Virus record (IMG/VR): IMGVR_UViG_3300015245_000073 | Coordinates: 1 to 25,505 of that record | DNA from: a virus | Direction: 5' to 3' (one strand) | Length of the DNA stretch: 25,505 nucleotides | Part shown: positions 19,672-25,505 of the stretch, piece after piece | Layout of the letters: the number at the start of each line of letters is the position of its first letter | How positions within the stretch are numbered: position 1 is the stretch's first letter | The notes under the pieces: generated by a model | Seen by the model: only the letters and a program-made list of their open reading frames with translations | The model's database searches: none | What the model was told of the DNA's origin: nothing | Position numbers and translations under genes: made by a program

Positions 19672-20240
19672 TTCCCATCAGTGTCACCACGACCAATCTC
19701 GTGCTCGGCCCGGGAAAGCTGTACACCGGCGCGTTCGGCGCGGCGGAGCCCGCCGACTCCGCGGTGAACACCGCCCCGGCGGCCTCGGCGTGGACGGACG
19801 TCGGCGGGACCGTCGGCGGCCTGACGGTGGAGGTCGCGCAGACGTACACGGAGCTGGAGGTCGACCAGATCGTCGACTCCGTCGGCCGGCGGCTGACGAA
19901 GCGGGAGTTCACGGTCGGGACGTCGCTGGCGGAGCCGACGCTGGCGAACCTGTCGCTGATCCTCAACGGCGGCACCACGGCCTCCGGGGCGGGCTGGGCG
20001 TCATACGACCCGCTGACGTCGTCGTCCGCGACGCAGCCCACTTACATCGCGGTGATCGTGGACGGCTGGGCCCCGGGCGGGGCGTTCAACCGCCGGGCGG
20101 TCGCCCGCAAGTGCCTGTCCACGGCGAAGGTCGACTTCCTGTACGCGAAGGACAAGCAGAACGTCTTCGCCGTCACATGGAACGGCCACTACGTGTCGCC
20201 GACGGTCACCCCGTACCGCTGGGTCGACCAGACGTCCTGA
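19671..20240 (+). CDS. Major tail tube protein, probably with an ATT start
   Basis: The 189-residue product is a major tail protein: NLVLGPGKLYTGAFGAAEPADS at the N-terminus, then strands with VGGLTVEVAQTYTELEVDQI, RLTKREFTVGTSLAEPTLANL, AVIVDGWAPGG and FAVTWNGHYVS. Such proteins stack as hexamer rings into the tail tube. No ATG, GTG or TTG lies in frame close to the ribosome site. GTG 19701 would remove the conserved start (…VTTTNLVLGPG) and has no ribosome site, and GTG 19681 is out of frame. ATT 19671 follows AAGGAGG and overlaps the upstream TGA as the other genes here do. ATC 19677 at a 9-nt spacing is the alternative. Confidence 0.85.
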   Translation: MPISVTTTNLVLGPGKLYTGAFGAAEPADSAVNTAPAASAWTDVGGTVGGLTVEVAQTYTELEVDQIVDSVGRRLTKREFTVGTSLAEPTLANLSLILNGGTTASGAGWASYDPLTSSSATQPTYIAVIVDGWAPGGAFNRRAVARKCLSTAKVDFLYAKDKQNVFAVTWNGHYVSPTVTPYRWVDQTS

Positions 20241-20258
20241 TCCCCGTCCACCTGTACC

Positions 20259-20285
20259 GGGCGCGCGGATCGGTCCGCCGCGCCC
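20259..20285 (+). terminator. Hairpin after the major tail gene
   Basis: GGGCGCGCGGA (20259-20269) pairs with TCCG-C-CGCGCCC (20274-20285, one bulged C at 20278) around a TCGG loop, 18 nt after the major tail stop. A probable attenuator or mRNA end protector for the abundant tail tube transcript. Confidence 0.55.
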
Positions 20286-20305
20286 TCCCTCGGGAAGGCA
20301 CGCGC

Positions 20306-20743
20306 ATGGCAGCGACACCGGCGGCCCGCAAGGCCGCGGCGAAGAAGGCGGCGGCACCCCGTGCGCCCCGGGCGGTGCAGCCGCGCCTCGCGGCGGTTCC
20401 GGAGGCGTCCGTACCGGCGGTGGAAGGGCTGGTGCTGGATCCCGCGCGACCGGTCCAGCCGCCGGACACGTTCCCGATCTTCGCGCTCGGCGACGTGCAG
20501 TACTACGCCCCGGCCGAGCCGTCAGTGAACGTCGAACTCACCTACCTGTACAAGATCCGCCACGAGGGCACGAGGCTGGCGACCTCGTATCTGCTGGAGG
20601 AGCTACTGGGCGACGGCTACGTGGCGCTCATGAACTACAAGGCGCTCACCGGCGACGACCTGGCGCGGATCGTGGCCCTGCTGCGCGAAGCGATGGACAG
20701 GGGCGTGGCCGCAGGCCCAAAAGACGAGCTGAAGATCGGCTGA
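20306..20743 (+). CDS. Tail assembly chaperone, short form (gpG-like)
   Basis: The 145-residue protein has a basic Ala/Lys/Pro N-terminus (residues 1-40) and a folded part: FPIFALGDVQYYAPAEPSVN, LTYLYKIRHEGTRLATSYLLEELLGDGYVALMNYKAL, ARIVALLREAMDRGVAAG. Gene order (major tail, this gene, frameshift product, tape measure) and size identify the gpG-type chaperone, which coats the tape measure during tail assembly. ATG 20306 is preceded by GGAAGGCACGCGC, identical to the scaffold leader. The last codons contain the slippery site CCCAAAA. Confidence 0.82.
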   Translation: MAATPAARKAAAKKAAAPRAPRAVQPRLAAVPEASVPAVEGLVLDPARPVQPPDTFPIFALGDVQYYAPAEPSVNVELTYLYKIRHEGTRLATSYLLEELLGDGYVALMNYKALTGDDLARIVALLREAMDRGVAAGPKDELKIG

Positions 20744-21057
20744 GGCGGTTCGGCTGGGTCCTGGACCTGTTCGACGAGGTCGAGTCGGACCTGTCGAGAT
20801 TCCACCGGATCGACGACGTGCGGGCGATGGCCGCGAGGCGGTTCTTCCGGCTGGTGCCGCACCTACACGCCTACGGCGGCGCGGTCGCCGCAGCCCTGAG
20901 CTGCCTGGAAGGAGAACCGGCCCCGATGGCCGCACCCATAGCCCCGACTCCCGGCCCCGCCGTGCCCGGGGGCGCCCGGGTGATCGGGGCGACGGCGGCG
21001 GAGCTCGGCATGTCCGACATCGGGGACCTGTTCTCGCACGGGGTGTCCGGTGGCTGA
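20306..21057 (+). CDS. Tail assembly chaperone, frameshifted long form (gpGT-like)
   Basis: The frame after the short chaperone (to TGA 21055-21057) has no start codon or ribosome site of its own near its beginning, but joins by a -1 shift at CCCAAAA (20716-20722; zero-frame codons CCA AAA, shifted CCC AAA). The join 20306-20722 with 20722-21057 gives 250 residues reading ...GPKRRAEDRLRRFGWVLDLFDE, then DLSRFHRIDDVRAMAARRFFRL. This is the conserved tail-gene frameshift of long-tailed phages, where a minor fusion protein is needed with the short form. The C-terminal part is typical of actinophage chaperone extensions, ending before the overlapping tape measure start. Confidence 0.83.
20716..20722 (+). 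promoter_or_regulatory. -1 ribosomal frameshift site CCCAAAA
   Basis: The heptamer fits X-XXY-YYZ with zero-frame codons CCA and AAA. After slippage the tRNAs pair with CCC and AAA, and translation continues in the frame that stays open to 21057. It lies 19 bases before the zero-frame stop at 20741-20743. Confidence 0.8.
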
Positions 21058-24000
21058 GGACGGGCTGAAGTTCGGCTCCGCGTATGTGGAGCTGGAGGCG
21101 GACGCCTCAGGACTGGAGGCGGACGCCGAGGCGAAGGTCCAGGCGGCGGCCGGGGACCTGAAGGCCCCGGTCAGGCTGACGATCAACGAGGCCGGGTTCC
21201 GGGAGGAGATAGCCGCCGCCGCGCGCGCGGGCGGCGCGGGCGAGGAGGTGAGGGTCGAGGTCGGGGTCGACGGCGGGCACCTGCGGGAGTCGGTGGCCGC
21301 CGAGGCCGCCGAGGCCGGGGCCGGTGAGGAGATCAGGATCCCGGTCGAGGTCGACGGCGACGCGTTCGAGCGGGAGTTCCGCGCGGCGATGGCCGGCGTC
21401 GAGCAGGCCAGCCAGGAGGCGGACCGGACGCTGACCCGTTCCTTCGGGGACGTCGAGAGGGCGTCCCGGACGGTCCGGGCGTCCCTGGACGACGTGGGCG
21501 CGGCCGCCGACGGCGCGGGCGGGAAGGTCAAGGACGCCGGGGACAAGGCGTCCGCGGCGGGGGCGAGGGCCGGGTCCTCCGGCAGCGGGTTCCTCGGCAT
21601 GTCCGGCGGCCTGTGGGCGCTGGTCGGCGCGGCCGGGGCGCTGGGCCCGGCCCTGGCGGCGCTGCCTGCGCTGCTGGGCGGCGGGGGCCTTGCGGCGGCG
21701 ACGATGGGCGGGGCGTTCGCCTCCGTCGCCTCCACCCTGAAGGACCATGTCACGGCTACGCAGGCGGTCGGGCAGTCGTCGGCGGCGCTGGCCGCGACCG
21801 AGCAGGCCGACGCGGTCGCGATCCGCAACGCCGTGCAGACGGTCGCGGACGCCAAGAAGGCGCAGGCGTCCGCGGAGCTGTCGTCGGCGGCGCAGGTCGC
21901 GTCGGCCCGGCAGTCGCTGGCCGACGCCGAACGGCAGGCGGAGGCCGCCGCCCGGTCCTCGGCGGACGCGATCACGGCGGCGCAGCAGCAGGTGGCGTCG
22001 GCGACGTACTCCCTGACGCAGGCCCAGCAGGCCGAGACGAACGCCGAGCAGGCGCAGCTGTCCGTGCGCAAAGCGCTGACGCAGGCGCAGGCCGGCGCGG
22101 CGAACACCATCGCCGACGTCAACAACGCCGCCGCCGACAGCCACCTGGCCGTCGAGCAGGCGGTGATCAACGCGGCGAACGCGCAGAGGAACCTGGACGC
22201 CGTCAACGGCAACTCCGTCGCCACCGCCGACGCGAAGACCCTCGCGGACCTCCAGGCCCGGCAGGCGCAGCAGGGGCTCACCGACGCCAGGCAGCGGGAC
22301 CTGGAGGCGACGCAGAAGGCCGACGAGGCCAACAAGGCCGGCGTCGCCGGGCTCCCGGCGGTGGTGTCGGCGCAGCAGGCGGTGAAGAACGCCGCCGACG
22401 CCACGGCGAACGCGCAGCACGGCGTCACCGCGGCGCTGCAGGGGCAGGCCGGGGCGCAGCACGCCCTGGAGGTGGCGCAGGCCAGCGCCGCGAACCAGCA
22501 GATCACCTCGAACGAGGCCGTCGCGAAGGCGCAGGCCGGCGTCGCGAGCGCGGTGAAGGGCGCTGCGGACCAGCAGGCGGCGTCGGCGCAGACGGTGGCG
22601 CGGGCGGTCCAGTCCCTCGCGGACACGCAGACGCAGCAGGGCCTGGCCGCCGCCGCGGCGGCGGCGTCCGCAGGCGGCGCGGCGTCGAAGTTCGCCTCCG
22701 ACATGGCGAAGGATTCCGGCCCGGTCAAGGACATGGTCAATCAGCTCCTGTCGATGAAGGGCGGCTTCGACCAGCTGAAGCTGACGGCGGAGTCGGCGAC
22801 GCTGCCCGGGTTCACGCAGATGCTGAGGGATTCCGGACCGCTGTTCCCGATCATCAATGGCGGTATCTCCGACATGGGGCTCCAGCTGTCCGGCACCGCG
22901 ATCGCGTTCGGGCACCTGTTTCAGAACACCGCGTTCCAGGACTCGGCACGTCAGTTCACCGGGCTGATGACCGCCGGGTTCGGTCAGTTCGCGTCGGCGC
23001 TGCCGCCGCTGCTGAACGCGATCGTCACCGACGGCGCGAAGGCCGGTCCGCTGATCAGCGCGGTGGCGACCGGGATCCATGACGTCATGGCCACCGGGCT
23101 GCCCGATTTCCTGTCCGGACTGACGGTGAACGCCTCCGGGGCCGCCCTGGGGGTGACGGCGCTGTTCAACGCCGGCCGCGACCTCCTCGGGCCGGTCGGG
23201 ACGCTGAGCGGGGCCTTCGCCGGTGCGCTGGGCCCGGCCCTGGCCGGTGTCGAGCCGCAACTCAAGATCCTCGCGGATGACATCGTCAAGACCCTGCTGC
23301 CGATCATGCCGCAGCTCAGTGACGCGCTGCTGGCCGGTGTCGACGTCCTCGGCCAGCTCCTGCCGATCCTGGAGCCGCTGATACCGATGATCGGTGTCGG
23401 GCTGTCGGGCGGGCTGTCGAACATCATTCCGCTGCTGCGGGACACGGCCGGGTTCCTCCACGACAACGCCGACTGGCTCGGGCCCGTCGCCGAGGGCGTG
23501 CTGGGCCTGGTCGTCGCCGTCAAGGCATGGAACATCGCCAGCGGTCTGGCCTCCGCCTCGGCCACGGCGTGGAAGTCCTCGATGAAGCTGTTCTCCGGCG
23601 AGGCCGAGGCCGCCGACACGAAGACCGTGGGCGCGGGCGCGGCAATCAAGGGCCTGGCGGGAAAGGTCGCAGGCGCCGTCCCCATCTTCGCCGCCGCCAT
23701 CCCGTTGGTCCTCGACCTCGGGCACAAGATCGGGGAGATGGCCGGTGTCGGCGACCGCACCGGCCAGAACATCACCGACCTGAAGAACCGGCTGCTCGAC
23801 ATGAGCCAGGGGCTGCCCGGCTCCACGCAGCACATGCAGGCCCTGGCGGTGCAGTTCGCCGAGATGGGCAAGGTCCTGCACCAGGTGGACAGCGACAACC
23901 CGGCGGCCGTGCAGGGCATGAAAGACCTCGACAAGTCGGTGGCCGACCTGGTGAGGGGCGGCAACGCGGACCAGGCCGCGGCCTCGTTCAAGGCGATGCA

Positions 24001-24485
24001 GGACGCCCTCGTCGCGCAGGGCTTCTCCATCGGCTACATCAACGACCAGCTGTTCCCGGCGTACAACCAGTCGCTGAAGGACACGGCGCTGGCGGGCCGC
24101 TCGGCTGCCCTGGGCGCGGATGCCACGAAGACGTCCGTGAAGGATGCCGGCGGTGCGGCGCTGGCCGCGCAGACCCCGTTCCAAGGCCTCACGCTCCGGC
24201 TGCTCGACACAGGGCAGGCCGGACGGAACTCCGCCCTGGACCTCGGGAAGCTGGACAAGGCCCTGTCCAACATCGACGCGCAGATCGCGAAGAAGCAGGC
24301 GCTGGACGAGTACAACAAGGCCCTCGGCAGCATCAAGGACGGCGCGGCCGGAACCAGCAAGGCCATCGACGGCAGTACCCAATCGGCGATCGACAACCGG
24401 GGCCAACTGGAACAGGGCGTCACCGCAGCCCGCCACTTCTACGACACGCAGCTGTTCTTCGATCCCTACGCGGGCGGCAAGTTCG
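21050..24485 (+). CDS. Tape measure protein, 3' end lost at the junction
   Basis: GTG 21050 overlaps the end of the chaperone frame. About 1145 residues of a tail tape measure protein are present. The N-terminus has repeating strand-helix units about 26-28 residues apart (residues 12-114). A glycine/alanine hydrophobic segment follows (about 185-230), then a long Ala/Gln-rich coiled coil (about 240-560), a region with QLLSMKGGFDQLKLTAESATLPGF, hydrophobic helices PIMPQLSDALLAGVDVLGQ and ILEPLIPMIGVGLSGGL, and a mixed C-terminal part. This protein sets tail length and is ejected on infection. The natural sequence ends between about 24440 and 24490. The frame stays open to 24853 only through foreign antisense sequence. 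Confidence 0.88.
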
Positions 24486-25505
24486 CGCAGTACCTGTTCC
24501 GCCTGCTTGCGTCGCAGGAACTGGCCGACCTGCTCGCCGATCACACGAATGGTCTGCAAAAGTGGCGCGTCGGGCTCACGAATCGAGCGGCTGGAAAACG
24601 CGAGCACGCCGATCACCTTTCCGTCCGACAACACCGGGAAGGAAAACGTCGCCCGCTCGCCGGTACGTTCGACCCGTTGCTTCCAGGTCGTGTCCGACGT
24701 CTTCATGTCGCTGATCCAGATCGGCGCGCCGGACGCGGCCACGCGGCTGATCAGGCCACCCGGAGGGATCACGGTGTCGATCGTTGCCTTGTAGTACTTG
24801 GAGGCATCGGCGCCCATGCCGGGTCCGCTCCAACCGACCACCAGGCGCGATGAACCGGCCTCGTCCTCGATACGAAAGTAGCCGGCGGTTTCCCATTGCT
24901 CCGATTCGCAGATCACGCGCATGACCGCTTGCAGGACGCGGCGGCTGGTGTCGGCTTCGGCAAGGCTGCGCGTGACTGCATGTTCCAGCGCGACCAGCGA
25001 TTCGGCCCGCTGGCGCGTAGTAACTTCGCGCGAAGTGCCGCGATAACCGGCGAACACGCCATCGCTGCCGAACATCGGTTCGGCACTGACGCTGAGGTAG
25101 CGAAAATGGCCCTTGTGATCGCGCAAGGCGTAGCTCAGGTCACGAAACGACTCGTGCTGCTCGAGCGCGGTGCGCAGCCGTGCGAAATCCTCTGCTTGCG
25201 TGACCACGCCGTCCTGCTCCCACAAGCGCAATCCAAGCCGCGGGTCGGACTTGTCGCGGCGCGCGCCGGTGGCGTGCCCCTCGAGCCGAACCAGGCGCAG
25301 TTCGGTGTCCGCCTCCCAGTACCAGTCGGATGCGAGTTCGACCAGGCAACGGAAACGGCCCTCGCTATCGCGCAATGCCTGGTCGGCTGTGCGGCGCGCG
25401 GACTCGCGTTCGAAGTTGCCGATCGCGAAAGCGGCGTTGTCGGTCATGCGCTGCAGCCACGCGATGACCTGCTTGGTGAACGCACGCCGCTCTCGCGCAA
25501 AAAAG
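24486..25505 (-). CDS. Fragment of a proteobacterial GAF-PAS-GAF signalling protein, partial at both ends
   Basis: Read from the right edge, the frame is open from the first base (FFARERRAFTKQVIAWLQR) and gives the end of one GAF domain (...MTDNAAFAIGNFERE). A PAS/PAC domain follows (RFRCLVELASDWYWEADTEL ... FRYLSVSAEPMFG, GYRGTSREVTTRQRAE), then a second GAF domain (LEHAVTRSL ... ICESEQWETAGYFRI, FSFPVLSDGKVIGVLAFSS, RVIGEQVGQFLRRKQAEQVLRE). This layout is common in beta/gammaproteobacterial sensor kinases and GGDEF/EAL proteins, and the output domain is missing. The ATG at 25447 is internal. Codon use is unlike the phage genes (more TCG, GAA, GAT, AAG/AAA mix, lower GC). No phage gene of this type is expected here; it joins the tape measure gene abruptly. 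Confidence 0.85.

Noticed and set aside
24577-24853. C-terminal end of the tape measure protein to the stop at 24853
   Set aside because: This part is antisense to the well-formed GAF domain of the foreign gene, so it is not real tape measure sequence.
21107-25447. A very long minus-strand open frame of about 1446 codons
   Set aside because: Only its first third (25447 to about 24490) looks like a real protein. The rest is antisense to the tape measure gene and rich in Arg/Gly/Leu, a shadow kept open by high GC. The apparent gene is an artefact of the join.

Overview
The window holds most of the left and central genome of a temperate, long-tailed double-stranded DNA phage of a high-GC actinobacterium, joined near its right end to an unrelated proteobacterial gene fragment. 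The actinobacterial origin is inferred from very GC-rich third codon positions, frequent GTG starts, a tRNA-Val(GAC) fragment as attachment core and the style of the tail, scaffold and integrase proteins. The host genus cannot be read from the sequence.

Layout. (1) 1-4031, minus strand: an early operon whose genes are mostly joined by 4-nt stop/start overlaps. In order of transcription it holds an XRE-type regulator, an excisionase-like winged-helix protein, five unrecognised small proteins, a YqaJ-family exonuclease and the start of a RecA/Sak4-like ATPase that runs off the left edge. (2) 4059-4272: a regulatory gap with inverted operator-like copies, with a second repressor-like gene (4272-4730) read rightwards. 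(3) 4729-5033: a well-preserved phage attachment region. It has arm-type repeats on both sides, four 10-bp direct repeats, a core identical in layout to the 3' half of a tRNA-Val gene, and two strong hairpins. (4) 5004-6710, minus strand: the tyrosine integrase and a small membrane protein. (5) 7024-7872, plus strand: an unusual regulator made of two HxlR-like winged helices. (6) 7930-10031, minus strand: a lysis cassette (GH25 endolysin, holin candidate, membrane protein, coiled-coil protein). (7) 10215-24.48 kb, plus strand: terminase small and large subunits, portal, MuF-like minor head protein, scaffold, major capsid, head-tail connectors, tail terminator, major tail protein, tail assembly chaperones with a -1 frameshift, and a tape measure protein. 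(8) About 24.48 kb to the end: a minus-strand fragment of a GAF-PAS-GAF signalling protein of proteobacterial type. It is cut at both ends and almost certainly joined by an assembly or sample chimera.

Because phage genes lie on both sides of the attachment core, the sequence represents the circular or free phage (attP), not an integrated prophage. The head module has no recognisable prohead protease. The most interesting points are: a probable second, internal translation start in the endolysin; the attP architecture with helically phased decamers; a peptide motif shared by scaffold and capsid; hairpins placed after scaffold, capsid and major tail genes; a probable ATT start for the major tail protein; and the tandem-HxlR regulator.
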